Source of the DNA: Bacteroidota bacterium
GTDB taxonomy: Bacteria; Bacteroidota; Bacteroidia; Palsa-948
Assembly: GCA_016213435.1 (NCBI GenBank)
Contig: JACRAL010000126.1
Span: forward strand, 1 to 50,910
Length of the DNA: 50,910 nt
Reading direction: 5' to 3'
This document shows positions 17,350 to 25,732 of this stretch, piece by piece. The notes beneath the pieces were generated by a model. It did no database searches. It was not told the origin of the DNA and saw nothing but the letters and a program-made list of their open reading frames with translations. Positions within the stretch are counted from its first letter, which is position 1. Each line of letters starts with the position of its first letter. A program made the translations under genes and the position numbers.

Positions 17350-17509
17350 GGTAGTGTCTCAGTTTCATTTTAAGATTTCTTCGCGCTCTTTGTGGGCTGA
17401 TTCTTTGAGTCCTTTGTGGTTAATGGCTGTTAGAATTGCAGAAACCACAAAGAACACAGAGGAAATTCACACAAAGGTCACAAAGAAAAATTCAAACTGA
17501 GACACTACC
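17350..17509. mobile_element. MITE-like element with 16-bp terminal inverted repeats
   Basis: GGTAGTGTCTCAGTTT (17350-17365) and AAACTGAGACACTACC (17494-17509) are perfect inverted repeats around about 128 bases with inner CCACAAAG/CTTTGTGG-type repeats. The flanks CAGTAATCG (17342-17350) and CAGCAATCG (17510-17518) look like a 9-bp target duplication with one mismatch. There is no coding capacity. The right end supplies the stop codon of waaA. The preceding 17228-17349 holds no gene that I can see. Confidence 0.75.
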
Positions 17510-18863
17510 CAGCAATCGTTACGTTCGTCTTAGTGCGCAATATCTGCAAGTTGGCAAGTATTTTCTCCGTTGCTCCTTTTCTCTGCCCCACAAAATTTCT
17601 GCAGGTCATGGATGCCATCTTGAGTATTTTTTCATCCGAGAGAAGTAATTCCATCGTTTTTTTAAGATCATTGTCATTAGAAATACAGAATCCCCCACCC
17701 TGCGCTATTATTTCATTTGCTTCCGGAAATTTATGGTGCTTCGGCCCAAAGATCACAGGCACGCCAAAAGCCACTGCTTCCAGAATATTATGAATGCCTG
17801 AGCCAAAACCTCCGCCTATGTAAGCAATGTCGGCATATTGGTAAAGATTTGAAAGCATGCCGATATTATCAATGATAAGCACTTTCGCATCCTCCAATTT
17901 ATCCAGCGCAGTGGAAACAGGTTCTTTACTGACAACTGAGTAACGAAGAGAATCAGGAAACAAGGAAATTATTTTTTGAATATGTTCTTCGTTTATTTCG
18001 TGTGGTGCAATTATCAGTTTCCATTCTCCGGTTTCTTGTTTCCAGTTTGCAATAATTTCTTCATCCTTTGTCCATGTGCTTCCGCAAACAACAACCTTGC
18101 ATTTGGCTGTTTCGCTTCTCTCCCATGGGAGATGGGTCGGGGGTGAGGCGGGAGAAGGGTTGGGGCTGAGGTGGGATGAGGTAAAATGCTCCACCAAAGA
18201 AATCTTCTTTGGATTTAATGAAGCCTGAACAACTTTATCATAGCGCATATCTCCGCTCACCACAACGTTTTTAATCTGCTGCGCATTCAGGATTTTTTCG
18301 GACGATTCATTCTGAACAAAAATACGCGTGAAGAAATTCAAAACTCTTCTCAAATAAGTTCCATACACGCCTTTGAATTGTTCCTCACGAAAATTTGCTG
18401 ACAGCAAATAAGTTGGAATCTTTCTTTCATGCAGTTCACTCAGATAATTGTACCAGAAATCATATTTCACAAAGAACACAAGCGAAGGATTGACGATGTC
18501 AAGAAATTCATTCACATTGCGTTTCGCATCCATCGGCAGATAGAAAACAAAATCCGCCCCGGAAAAGTTTTTACGGATCTCATATCCTGAAGGAGAAAAA
18601 AAAGTAATCAAAACTCTGAACTTTGAACTTTGAACTTTGAACTCTTCAATGAATGGTCGCGCCTGCTCAAACTCACCCAAAGAAGCGCAATGAAACCAGA
18701 TGAGTTGGGAGTTGGGAGTTGGGAGTTGGGAGATTTTCTTCTTTAATTCTTCAAAAATATCTTTTCTTCCTCCAACAAACAACCTTGCTTTCTTATTGAA
18801 CAAAGAAGCAATGCGAATAGAAAAACTAAAAAGATGAATAAATATCTGGTAGAGGAAAGTCAC
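17505..18863 (-). CDS. waaA: 3-deoxy-D-manno-octulosonic-acid transferase (Kdo transferase)
   Basis: 452 residues (GTG start at 18863), a GT30-type enzyme that adds Kdo to the lipid A precursor at the inner membrane. Diagnostic parts are the N-terminal membrane anchor, WFHCASLGEFEQARP, FFSPSGYEIRKNFSGADFVF, VFFVKYDFWYNYL, VVVCGSTWTKDEE and the GGGFGSGIHNILEAVAFGVPVIFGP donor site. It is somewhat long for the family. Three repeat-derived stretches explain part of this: a TTGGGAG array (QLPTPNSQL), a GAACTTT array (FKVQSSKF) and a GC-rich palindrome (about residues 228-250, SPNPSPASPPTHLPWERS). The stop codon lies in a MITE-like end. Confidence 0.92.
   Translation of the reverse strand: MTFLYQIFIHLFSFSIRIASLFNKKARLFVGGRKDIFEELKKKISQLPTPNSQLIWFHCASLGEFEQARPFIEEFKVQSSKFRVLITFFSPSGYEIRKNFSGADFVFYLPMDAKRNVNEFLDIVNPSLVFFVKYDFWYNYLSELHERKIPTYLLSANFREEQFKGVYGTYLRRVLNFFTRIFVQNESSEKILNAQQIKNVVVSGDMRYDKVVQASLNPKKISLVEHFTSSHLSPNPSPASPPTHLPWERSETAKCKVVVCGSTWTKDEEIIANWKQETGEWKLIIAPHEINEEHIQKIISLFPDSLRYSVVSKEPVSTALDKLEDAKVLIIDNIGMLSNLYQYADIAYIGGGFGSGIHNILEAVAFGVPVIFGPKHHKFPEANEIIAQGGGFCISNDNDLKKTMELLLSDEKILKMASMTCRNFVGQRKGATEKILANLQILRTKTNVTIAG
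18115..18182. repeat. GC-rich repeat element inside waaA (in frame)
   Basis: CTCTCCCATGGGAGATGGG then CGGGGGTGAGGCGGGAGAAG and GGTTGGGGCTGAGG. It encodes a proline/serine-rich stretch lying between the two Rossmann halves of the enzyme, where insertion is likely tolerated. It is related in style to the CCTCCCC family but not identical to it. Confidence 0.7.
18614..18644. repeat. GAACTTT short tandem repeat in waaA
   Basis: CTGAACTTTGAACTTTGAAC and onward: three to four copies of a 7-bp unit. It encodes FKVQSSKF in a helix region without changing the expected spacing between conserved blocks. Confidence 0.85.
18702..18732. repeat. GAGTTGG short tandem repeat in waaA
   Basis: Four copies of the 7-bp unit GAGTTGG (as GAGTTGGGAGTTGGGAGTTG), encoding QLPTPNSQL just before the conserved WFHCASLGEFEQ motif. 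Confidence 0.85.
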
Positions 18864-18866
18864 GCC

Positions 18867-19649
18867 TTAGTAATAATAAAATTGTTGAGGCAGTGCTTTG
18901 TATAGCGGAAGTATCCACCCTACTCTCAGCCCATAAAAAAAATCTTTTCTCGAAGCAGTATCGGGTTGCCTTAGATCGTAATTATATCCCCGCAAACTTT
19001 TTGTAAATCCCTGAATCAATTCTATTCCACCAAAAAAATTTATAATTCGCGAATTCCCTAAATAAAAATATCCAATGAATTCATGCAAGCCAAAGCCAGC
19101 CGACAAACGATCATATCCTTTCAGATAGCCATCTGTTAATTGTGGCGCCTGATGTCCGATATCATTGATCTTTATCTTATGGTACATATAGCTTGTACCT
19201 CCGTAAATAACAATTCCGGAATTAGGATTCGGAGCAAGGACATGAAACATTTTTCCGAAGTAAAGTGAAACAATAAATCCGCGTTCGAACAAGCGCACGG
19301 TGGAAGGAATTCCATTCTGATTGATAATAAAACCGCTTGAATTTTTCAAACTGTCAAGTATTCCGTTTTCGTTGATCTGATTTCCGAATAACAAACTTCC
19401 GTTAGCGCCAAAAATAAAATTACGTTTCGTTTTGATCGAGAAATCCAACCCTGTATTGGAATTATTTCCAAACCGCTTCGCTAAATTCTCCCCGGGCAGT
19501 TGAAATGCATAGGAAAATCGCGCCATGGAAAAGGTCAGTGTGGAATCTTTTACGTTCGTCTGCGCATGAGAAAAACAGGCAATAGACAATAGACAACAGA
19601 CAATAGAGAAAGAGATTTTATAATTTGGTTTCACCTGTAATTCGTACAT
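18867..19649 (-). CDS. Putative outer membrane beta-barrel protein
   Basis: 260 residues from the ATG at 19649; a TTG at 19679 would add ten residues that overlap the divergent gene. A signal peptide (core FSIVCCLLSIACF, end SHAQ) precedes amphipathic beta-strand-like segments with many aromatics and glycines. The protein ends in QQFYYY, the aromatic C-terminus expected of a BAM-inserted barrel. Family unknown. It lies 3 bases upstream of waaA on the same strand, so it is probably co-transcribed with lipid A assembly. The signal core is encoded by an AATAGACA-type short repeat (19577-19608). Confidence 0.75.
   Translation of the reverse strand: MYELQVKPNYKISFSIVCCLLSIACFSHAQTNVKDSTLTFSMARFSYAFQLPGENLAKRFGNNSNTGLDFSIKTKRNFIFGANGSLLFGNQINENGILDSLKNSSGFIINQNGIPSTVRLFERGFIVSLYFGKMFHVLAPNPNSGIVIYGGTSYMYHKIKINDIGHQAPQLTDGYLKGYDRLSAGFGLHEFIGYFYLGNSRIINFFGGIELIQGFTKSLRGYNYDLRQPDTASRKDFFYGLRVGWILPLYKALPQQFYYY
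19577..19608. repeat. CAATAGA short repeat inside a signal peptide
   Basis: GGCAATAGACAATAGACAAC then AGACAATAGAG: four imperfect copies of CAATAGA/CAACAGA encoding residues 14-25 of the outer membrane protein, its signal core. Confidence 0.85.
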
Positions 19650-19678
19650 TCGTGTCTTAAATTTGTAATTAGTAGACA

Positions 19679-20821
19679 ATGGTAAAAGTACGCAGAAATA
19701 TTCAGATGGTTGACCTTGTCAGCCAGTATGAAAAGATCAAAACAGAAGTAGATTCCGCCATTCAGGAAATAATTCTTTCGGCACGTTTCATTAACGGACC
19801 GACTGTGAAAGAATTTCAATCTGACCTGGAAAAATATCTTGGAGTAAAGCACGTAATTCCCTGTGCCAACGGAACGGATGCTCTTCAGATCGGAATGATG
19901 GCTCTCGGATTGCAGCGAGGAGATGAAGTCATCACTTCCAATTTCACTTTTGCAGCTACGGTTGAAACCATCGCATTCCTCGGACTTGTTCCTGTCATTG
20001 TGGATGTTGATCCGAACACATTCAATATTGATGTAAAAGAAATCGAGAAAGCGATTTCCCAAAAAACAAAAGCCATTGTCCCGGTGCATTTATTCGGACA
20101 ATGCGCTGATATGGAACCGATCCTTGCTCTCGCCAAAAAAAATAATTTATTTGTAATTGAAGATACCGCTCAGGCGATTGGCGCTGATTATATTTTTTCT
20201 GACGGAAGCAAAAAGAAAGCGGGCACCATTGGCAATATCGGCACCACTTCATTCTTCCCATCAAAAAATCTTGGCGCATACGGAGATGCCGGTGCACTTT
20301 ACACCAACGATGACGAACTTGCCAAGAAATGCAGAATGATCGTCAACCACGGACAGAGCACACAATATTTTTATGAAACGCTTGGCGTAAACTCGCGTTT
20401 AGATTCCATTCAGGCAGCAATTCTGAAAATAAAACTCAAATATCTTGACGGATACGCTTCTGCCAGAAACAAAGCAGCAGCATTTTATGATAAAGCGTTT
20501 GCGGAAAATAAAAAGATCACAACTCCTTTCCGCGCAAAAAACTCCACACATGTTTTTCATCAATACACGTTAATTTTAAAGGGATCAGACAGAAACAAGC
20601 TCAAAGAATATCTTGCATCAAAAGAAATTCCGGCAATGATCTATTATCCTGTCCCGCTTCATTCTCAAAAAGCATATAAGCATGAAGTAAATGAAGGAAG
20701 AAGATATCCGGTTACAGATCAGCTTTGCGCTTCGGTTATTTCTTTACCCATGCACACGGAACTGGATGAAGAAACTCTAAAATATATTTCTGATTCTGTT
20801 TTAGAATTTTGCAAATCATAG
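19679..20821 (+). CDS. DegT/DnrJ/EryC1/StrS-family aminotransferase
   Basis: 380 residues, a PLP-dependent sugar aminotransferase acting on nucleotide-linked keto-sugars for surface polysaccharide. The fold is shown by IQMVDLVSQYEKIK, FINGPTVKEFQSDLEKYLGV, CANGTDALQIGMMALG, VPVHLFGQ, IEDTAQAIGA and the PLP lysine in FFPSKNLGAYGDAG (Lys196). The C-terminal YPVPLHSQKAY motif is typical. It lies 19 bases upstream of ugd on the same strand, suggesting a shared role in making an amino or uronic sugar nucleotide. The precise substrate cannot be read from sequence. Confidence 0.9.
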   Translation: MVKVRRNIQMVDLVSQYEKIKTEVDSAIQEIILSARFINGPTVKEFQSDLEKYLGVKHVIPCANGTDALQIGMMALGLQRGDEVITSNFTFAATVETIAFLGLVPVIVDVDPNTFNIDVKEIEKAISQKTKAIVPVHLFGQCADMEPILALAKKNNLFVIEDTAQAIGADYIFSDGSKKKAGTIGNIGTTSFFPSKNLGAYGDAGALYTNDDELAKKCRMIVNHGQSTQYFYETLGVNSRLDSIQAAILKIKLKYLDGYASARNKAAAFYDKAFAENKKITTPFRAKNSTHVFHQYTLILKGSDRNKLKEYLASKEIPAMIYYPVPLHSQKAYKHEVNEGRRYPVTDQLCASVISLPMHTELDEETLKYISDSVLEFCKS

Positions 20822-20840
20822 TTCATAATTCGTAGAAATA

Positions 20841-22139
20841 ATGAATATAGCAGTCGTTGGAACAGGATACGTTGGACTCGTCACCGGCACTTGCCTTGCA
20901 GAAACAGGCAACAGTGTGATCTGCGTTGACATTAACAAAGAAAAAGTAAAAAAGATGCAGGAAGGAATTGTTCCTATATACGAACCGCATCTGGACGTTT
21001 TATTTCATCGCAATATCAAAGCCGGACGTCTTGCTTTCACCACCAACTTAAAAGAGGCAATTGACAAATCCCAAATAATTTTCCTTGCTCTCCCTACTCC
21101 ACCAGGCGAAGATGGCTCTGCCGATCTTTCGCACATCCTCGATGCAGCAAACGAACTGGGACAGATCATCAAAGAATACAAAGTGGTAATAAACAAAAGC
21201 ACGGTTCCTGTAGGCACTGCGGAAAAGGTGCGTAATGCAATTTTAAAACATTGCAAAACAGAATTTGATGTGGTGAGCAACCCTGAATTTTTGCGTGAAG
21301 GTTTTGCGGTAGATGATTTCCTGAAACCCGATCGCGTGGTGATAGGAACTTCTTCAGATAAGGCAAGAAAAATAATGGAAGAATTGTACAAGCCATATGT
21401 TCGCTCAGGCAATCCGATAATTTTCATGGATGAAAAATCTTCCGAGTTAACCAAATATGCAGCCAATGCTTTCCTCGCTACAAAAATTACCTTCATGAAC
21501 GAGATCGCAAATCTGTGCGAGAAGCTCGGAGCAGATGTAGATAAAGTAAGAGCAGGAATCGGCTCCGATGACAGAATAGGAAAACGGTTTTTATTTCCCG
21601 GTATCGGCTATGGCGGAAGCTGCTTCCCGAAAGATGTTCAGGCGCTGGCAAAAAGTTCAGATGATGCAGATTACGATTTCAAAATTCTGGATGCGGTGAT
21701 GAGCGTGAATGAAAAACAAAAAACGGCTCTCCTTCCTAAAATTAAATCTCACTTCAAAAATAATCTCAAAGAAAAAAGGATTGCCGTGTGGGGACTTGCT
21801 TTCAAGCCCGACACCGATGACATTCGCGAAGCTCCTGCGCTTTACAATATCTATGCGCTTTTAAAAGAAGGTGCAATAGTTTCTGCTTTTGACCCTGAAG
21901 CGATGAACAACGTGAAAAATATTCTTGGAGACAAAATAACTTTCGCTGCGGATCATTACGATGCTCTGAAAGATGCCGATGCGCTTCTCATCTGCACCGA
22001 GTGGCCACTCTTCCGCACTCCGGATTTTGAAAAGATGAAAAAGCTGATGAAAGCAAACATTATTTTTGACGGAAGAAATCTGTACGACAAAGAGCAGATG
22101 AAAGAACACGAATTTATTTATTTCAGTATAGGCAGATAA
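20841..22139 (+). CDS. UDP-glucose 6-dehydrogenase family protein
   Basis: 432 residues. N-terminal NAD-binding GTGYVGLVTG (residues 7-16), INKSTVPVGTAEKV, NPEFLREG and the catalytic cysteine in GYGGSCFPKD (about residue 260) identify a UDP-sugar dehydrogenase. The C-terminal Rossmann half contains VWGLAFKPDTDDIREAPAL. It oxidises UDP-glucose (or a related UDP-sugar) twice to the uronate, using NAD. It follows the DegT aminotransferase by 19 bases. Together they indicate capsule or O-antigen precursor synthesis. Confidence 0.92.
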   Translation: MNIAVVGTGYVGLVTGTCLAETGNSVICVDINKEKVKKMQEGIVPIYEPHLDVLFHRNIKAGRLAFTTNLKEAIDKSQIIFLALPTPPGEDGSADLSHILDAANELGQIIKEYKVVINKSTVPVGTAEKVRNAILKHCKTEFDVVSNPEFLREGFAVDDFLKPDRVVIGTSSDKARKIMEELYKPYVRSGNPIIFMDEKSSELTKYAANAFLATKITFMNEIANLCEKLGADVDKVRAGIGSDDRIGKRFLFPGIGYGGSCFPKDVQALAKSSDDADYDFKILDAVMSVNEKQKTALLPKIKSHFKNNLKEKRIAVWGLAFKPDTDDIREAPALYNIYALLKEGAIVSAFDPEAMNNVKNILGDKITFAADHYDALKDADALLICTEWPLFRTPDFEKMKKLMKANIIFDGRNLYDKEQMKEHEFIYFSIGR

Positions 22140-22203
22140 CAGCCGTCCCTTCCCTAAAGGACGTATAAAAACATTTTCTCCCTTTAGGGTTGGAGCAAAT
22201 AAT
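22139..22203. repeat. Palindromic repeat between ugd and exonuclease
   Basis: CCCTTCCCTAAAGGACG and TTTTCTCCCTTTAGGGTTGG form CCCTAAAGG/CCTTTAGGG inverted arms of the same repeat family as at 22985. It may serve as a terminator after ugd. Confidence 0.65.
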
Positions 22204-22213
22204 GAAATAATCA

Positions 22214-22999
22214 ATGGCAAAACTAAACCTAACTCGTCCGCTCGCATTCTTCGATGTGGAAACAACCGGACTGAGCATTGCTTCAGACAGAATTGTTGAG
22301 ATCTCTATCCTGAAAGTTTTTCCACCGGATGGCGGAAGAAAAGAAAGTAAAACACTTCTCATCAATCCAACGATCCCGATCCCGAAAGAAGTAACAAAGA
22401 TCCATGGAATCACAGATGAAGATGTAAAAAACGCTCCTACTTTTGCTCAGGCAGCCAATGAACTTGCCGAATTCCTGAACGACTGCGACCTGGCAGGATA
22501 CAATTGCAATTATTTTGACATTCCTATTTTGATGGAAGAATTTTTGCGTGCAGGAATAAACTTTGATACGAAAGACAGAAAATTCGTGGATGTACAGGGA
22601 ATCTTCCACAAGAAAGAAGAGCGTACGCTTTCTGCCGCCTATAAATTCTATTGCAGCAAAGAATTAAATAATGCCCACAGCGCAGAGGCGGACATCAACG
22701 CGACATACGAAATCCTTGAAGCGCAATTAGAAAGATACACAGACCTGAAAAGCGATGTTGACTACTTGCACGGATTTACCTCCCGCACACGCAGAGTGGA
22801 TTTTGCCGGAAGATTTATTTACAACGATAAGAACACTGTTGTCTTCAACTTTGGAAAACACACAGGAAAGTCTGCCGAAGATGTTTTCAGATTAGAACCA
22901 CAGTATTATGACTGGATGATGCGCGGAGATTTTTCATTACATACTAAGAAAGTGATTACGGAGTTATTTCAAAAAGCAAAAACAAAAAGCCCCTCCTAA
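22214..22999 (+). CDS. DEDDh 3'-5' exonuclease (DnaQ-like) with ExoX-like C-terminal region
   Basis: 261 residues. Exo I is FFDVETTGLS, Exo II is AGYNCNYFDIPIL, and Exo III is HSAEADINATYEIL (H-x4-D), which together make the DEDDh set. The C-terminal part, TVVFNFGKHTGKSAEDVF followed by YYDWMM, is the small domain found after ExoX-like nucleases. It probably trims DNA 3' ends in repair or proofreading, though RNA substrates cannot be excluded. It is flanked on both sides by palindromic repeats, and its last codons (KSPS) run into the downstream repeat. Confidence 0.88.
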   Translation: MAKLNLTRPLAFFDVETTGLSIASDRIVEISILKVFPPDGGRKESKTLLINPTIPIPKEVTKIHGITDEDVKNAPTFAQAANELAEFLNDCDLAGYNCNYFDIPILMEEFLRAGINFDTKDRKFVDVQGIFHKKEERTLSAAYKFYCSKELNNAHSAEADINATYEILEAQLERYTDLKSDVDYLHGFTSRTRRVDFAGRFIYNDKNTVVFNFGKHTGKSAEDVFRLEPQYYDWMMRGDFSLHTKKVITELFQKAKTKSPS

Positions 23000-23078
23000 A
23001 TCCTCCCCTTTAGGGAGAACTTGCAGGGAGAAAAAAAACAAATCTAAAAAACTCCTCCTTCGGAGGGGTTGAGGAGGC
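22985..23078. repeat. Palindromic repeat between exonuclease and FAH gene
   Basis: CCCCTCCTAAATCCTCCCC, TTTAGGGAGAA, then CTCCTCCTTCGGAGGGG and TTGAGGAGG. It overlaps the last codons of the exonuclease gene and ends 4 bases before the FAH start. Confidence 0.8.
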
Positions 23079-23081
23079 AAT

Positions 23082-23780
23082 ATGAAAATAATCTGCATCG
23101 GTCAAAACTATCTTGAACACATCAAAGAATTGAACTCTGCAATTCCTGAAGAACCTGTTTTCTTTTTGAAACCCGACACCGCTTTACTTCTTGACAACAA
23201 ACCCTTTTACCTGCCGGATTTCTCAAACGACATTCACCACGAAGTAGAAATAGTTTTGAAGATCAACCGCGTTGGGAAAAATATTGCGGAACAGTTTGCG
23301 CATAAATACTACGAAGAATTAACTGTTGGAATTGATTTTACTGCCCGCGATATTCAGCAAGTGCAGAAGACCAAAGGATTGCCCTGGGAAAAAGCAAAAG
23401 CATTTGATTTTTCAGCTACTGTTGGAAGATTTGTTACAAAGAAAAGCCTATCCCCCGCCCTTCCCGAAGGGAAGGGAGTCGCACTTAAAAATCCTTCCCT
23501 TCGGACAACCATAGGTTGCGACCGGAGGTCATTTAGGATTGACTCTAACAACCTGAATTTTCATCTCGACATAAACGGCAAAACGGTTCAGAAAGGAAAC
23601 ACCAGCGACCTGCTTTTCTCTTTCGATAAAATAATTGCCTTCATCTCACAATTCATCACGCTAAAAATTGGCGACCTTATTTACACCGGCACACCTGTTG
23701 GTATTGGCGCAGTAAAAATTGGAGATAAGTTGGAAGCTTATATGGAAGGAGAAAAACTGCTGGGGTTTGAGGTGAAATAA
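23082..23780 (+). CDS. Fumarylacetoacetate hydrolase (FAH) family protein with repeat-encoded insert
   Basis: 232 residues; close relatives in the phylum are usually near 203. Metal-binding parts are HHEVEIVLKI, GIDFTARDIQ, LPWEKAKAFD, and the C-terminal KTVQKGNTSDLLFSF and LIYTGTPVGIG. The family hydrolyses or decarboxylates beta-keto acids such as acylpyruvates. Residues about 122-153, between KKS and SNNLNFHLDINGK, are encoded by a palindromic element and account for the excess length. The two halves on either side remain in frame and look intact, so the enzyme may still fold with a loop. Confidence 0.88.
   Translation: MKIICIGQNYLEHIKELNSAIPEEPVFFLKPDTALLLDNKPFYLPDFSNDIHHEVEIVLKINRVGKNIAEQFAHKYYEELTVGIDFTARDIQQVQKTKGLPWEKAKAFDFSATVGRFVTKKSLSPALPEGKGVALKNPSLRTTIGCDRRSFRIDSNNLNFHLDINGKTVQKGNTSDLLFSFDKIIAFISQFITLKIGDLIYTGTPVGIGAVKIGDKLEAYMEGEKLLGFEVK
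23444..23545. repeat. Palindromic repeat element inside the FAH gene (in frame)
   Basis: CCCGCCCTTCCCGAAGGG, then CCTTCCCTTCGGACAACC and the CAACCATAGGTTG core (23506-23518). Layout and core match the other members. It encodes about 32 residues rich in P, S, G and R. Confidence 0.88.
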
Positions 23781-23803
23781 TGCTTGCGCTATTTTCCTGA
23801 TGA

Positions 23804-24472
23804 TTATGCTTTCATTCTTTGAATAAGTATTTCCATCCATGCACGAAATCGCGGACACTTTGCTAAAATTGATTGCAATCCATTTTCTAAAGCAATCATA
23901 TTACCATACAATGGTTTTTGATAGTTGGGTATCAATTTGCACAACCTAACAGATGGTGCAGTTTGTGGACTATCATTTATTAATTCTGGATTTTGAAACT
24001 GCTCAATTGTTTCAAAGAGTTCTTTCCTGTTTGAATTAGATAGATCAGGAAAAAGTTGTTCAAATCCTTTTTTATCAGAAAACAACAACCCTTCAAATTC
24101 ATGTAATTGTATATATGGAATAAATCTCTTATCATTTATGTCTTCAAAACATCCTTGTTCAATTAATGAAACTCTTTGTTCTGGAACTGCCAACGAGCGA
24201 CTTTCCTCATATTTCGGGAAGTCATTTCTTAATTTATAATAATCAATTAAAGATGTAACCAATAAATCTTCCTGCCCTCTAAGTAATTTCTGAATATTGG
24301 ATTTATATCTTGCAGTATAACGAACATCTCCACCTTTGAAACCCGGACTGGTTTCAATAGTAATTGTACGAACATTACTTATGTTGTTTTGAAATAGGTA
24401 AGGATAGATAAGATTGGTTACAAACTCTTTTTCAGTTTGCCCTTCCACCAAAATGTTTAATACTCTACTCAT
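23804..24472 (-). CDS. DUF4276 family protein (TOPRIM-like candidate)
   Basis: 222 residues beginning MSRVLNILVEGQTEKEFV; the VEGQTE-type N-terminus is the hallmark of DUF4276. Further acidic positions (TSLIDYYKLRNDFP and IPYIQLHEFEGLLFSD) fit a TOPRIM-like metal site, which is inference. Its start overlaps the stop of the AAA ATPase by 4 bases, so the two are coupled. ATPase plus TOPRIM-like nuclease pairs (OLD, PARIS, RloAB-like) act in anti-phage defence. A similar role is plausible here but not shown. Confidence 0.75.
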   Translation of the reverse strand: MSRVLNILVEGQTEKEFVTNLIYPYLFQNNISNVRTITIETSPGFKGGDVRYTARYKSNIQKLLRGQEDLLVTSLIDYYKLRNDFPKYEESRSLAVPEQRVSLIEQGCFEDINDKRFIPYIQLHEFEGLLFSDKKGFEQLFPDLSNSNRKELFETIEQFQNPELINDSPQTAPSVRLCKLIPNYQKPLYGNMIALENGLQSILAKCPRFRAWMEILIQRMKA

Positions 24473-25572
24473 GGCGTACCACCTAAAACATTTTTACTCC
24501 ACAGTTCCCCCAAAGAGTATTCTTCCCTCCAAGCTGATAAAGCTTCCTCGCTTTGTCTTTTAAATACAGTTTGATTATCTTCTCTTTCCACTACAATTAT
24601 ATCATCTGCACTAAACTGATCAACAAGGTGTATAGATTGAGTGGAAACAATAATTTGCGTTTTAACTGACGCACTCTTAATCATGGAAGATAATTTCTGA
24701 ATAGCAGATGGATGAAGACCCAGTTCAGGTTCATCAATAATTATGGTGCTTGGCGGCTCTGGTTGCAGAAGCAAAGTGGCAAGGCAAATAAATCGCAATG
24801 TTCCATCTGACAAATGATTTGCATCAAAATAACTGTCACTTCCTTTTTCAAGCCATTTAAGGTTGATTGCTGGCGGACTGCCACCATCTGGCTTTAAATC
24901 AAACCGATTAAAAAATGGCGCTACTGATTGTATAACCTTTTCAATAATATTATAATGTTGAGAATGCGTTTGACTAAGTTTATATAGAAATGCTGCAAGA
25001 TTGCTGGCATCTTCACGCAAATATTCACTATCGTGTTCAGAACAAAAATCTTTTACACGTGCCGTTGGGCTTGTATCGTGAAAATGAAAAACACGCAAAC
25101 TCCTGAAAAAAGTTTTTAAATATCGATTTCTATACGAATCACTACCGGGTATACTGCTTTCTTCTGACCCTTTAGGTGTATAAGAATTAATAGTCCAATG
25201 TGGCAGAGCTGTAGTACCTCTGTTAAAATTACTGAATTCTTTTTCAAAAATAAATCCACCTTCTTGGGTAGGAATGAGTTTAAATTGATAACTATTAGAA
25301 AGATTTTTTCCTGGATTAAGAAAACTTATCTCCCCCTCAAGATAGGTAGATTTTTTTGCACCAAAATATAAATAACTATTCGCTCTGCCAGTAGTTTTCA
25401 CATACATCTGCAAGTTCTTATTCATTATATTGTTTAACAGCTTAAAAAAACTAATCAGATTGGTTTTACCAACACCATTAGGTCCAATCAATATATTGAC
25501 AGCTTCAAACCTAATGTCCTTTGCCTCCCTAATTGATTTAAAGTTTGTTAAACTTATTGAATGAATGCTCAT
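24469..25572 (-). CDS. AAA ATPase of SMC/ABC type, partner of DUF4276
   Basis: 367 residues. MSIHSISLTNFKSIREAKDI opens as in RecF/OLD-like ATPases. Walker A is GPNGVGKT (30-37), the ABC-like signature is LSDGTLRFI, and Walker B is TIIIDEPELGLHP, followed by VSTQSIHLVDQF. These mark an AAA_21-type ATPase with a short or absent coiled coil. It forms a two-gene operon with the DUF4276 gene. The operon lies between housekeeping genes and has no repeats at its edges. Upstream 25573-25732 is AT-rich and probably holds its promoter, but no clear TAnnTTTG element was found. Confidence 0.85.
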   Translation of the reverse strand: MSIHSISLTNFKSIREAKDIRFEAVNILIGPNGVGKTNLISFFKLLNNIMNKNLQMYVKTTGRANSYLYFGAKKSTYLEGEISFLNPGKNLSNSYQFKLIPTQEGGFIFEKEFSNFNRGTTALPHWTINSYTPKGSEESSIPGSDSYRNRYLKTFFRSLRVFHFHDTSPTARVKDFCSEHDSEYLREDASNLAAFLYKLSQTHSQHYNIIEKVIQSVAPFFNRFDLKPDGGSPPAINLKWLEKGSDSYFDANHLSDGTLRFICLATLLLQPEPPSTIIIDEPELGLHPSAIQKLSSMIKSASVKTQIIVSTQSIHLVDQFSADDIIVVEREDNQTVFKRQSEEALSAWREEYSLGELWSKNVLGGTP

Positions 25573-25732
25573 TTCTATCTAATTATTGTTCCCGTAGCAC
25601 GGAAGAAAACTAACTCTTATAAATACTCACTCTTATTAAACAAAAGAATAACCTCTGAGCAAATATACATTTTTCCGCTTTTTACACTAAACACATTTTA
25701 CAAAGTAGAATTCAACAACCTACCACTCTCAA

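Noticed and set aside
17436-17648. 70-codon plus-strand frame (QKPQRTQRKFTQRSQRK)
   Set aside because: It is a translation of the MITE-like element and then the antisense of waaA.
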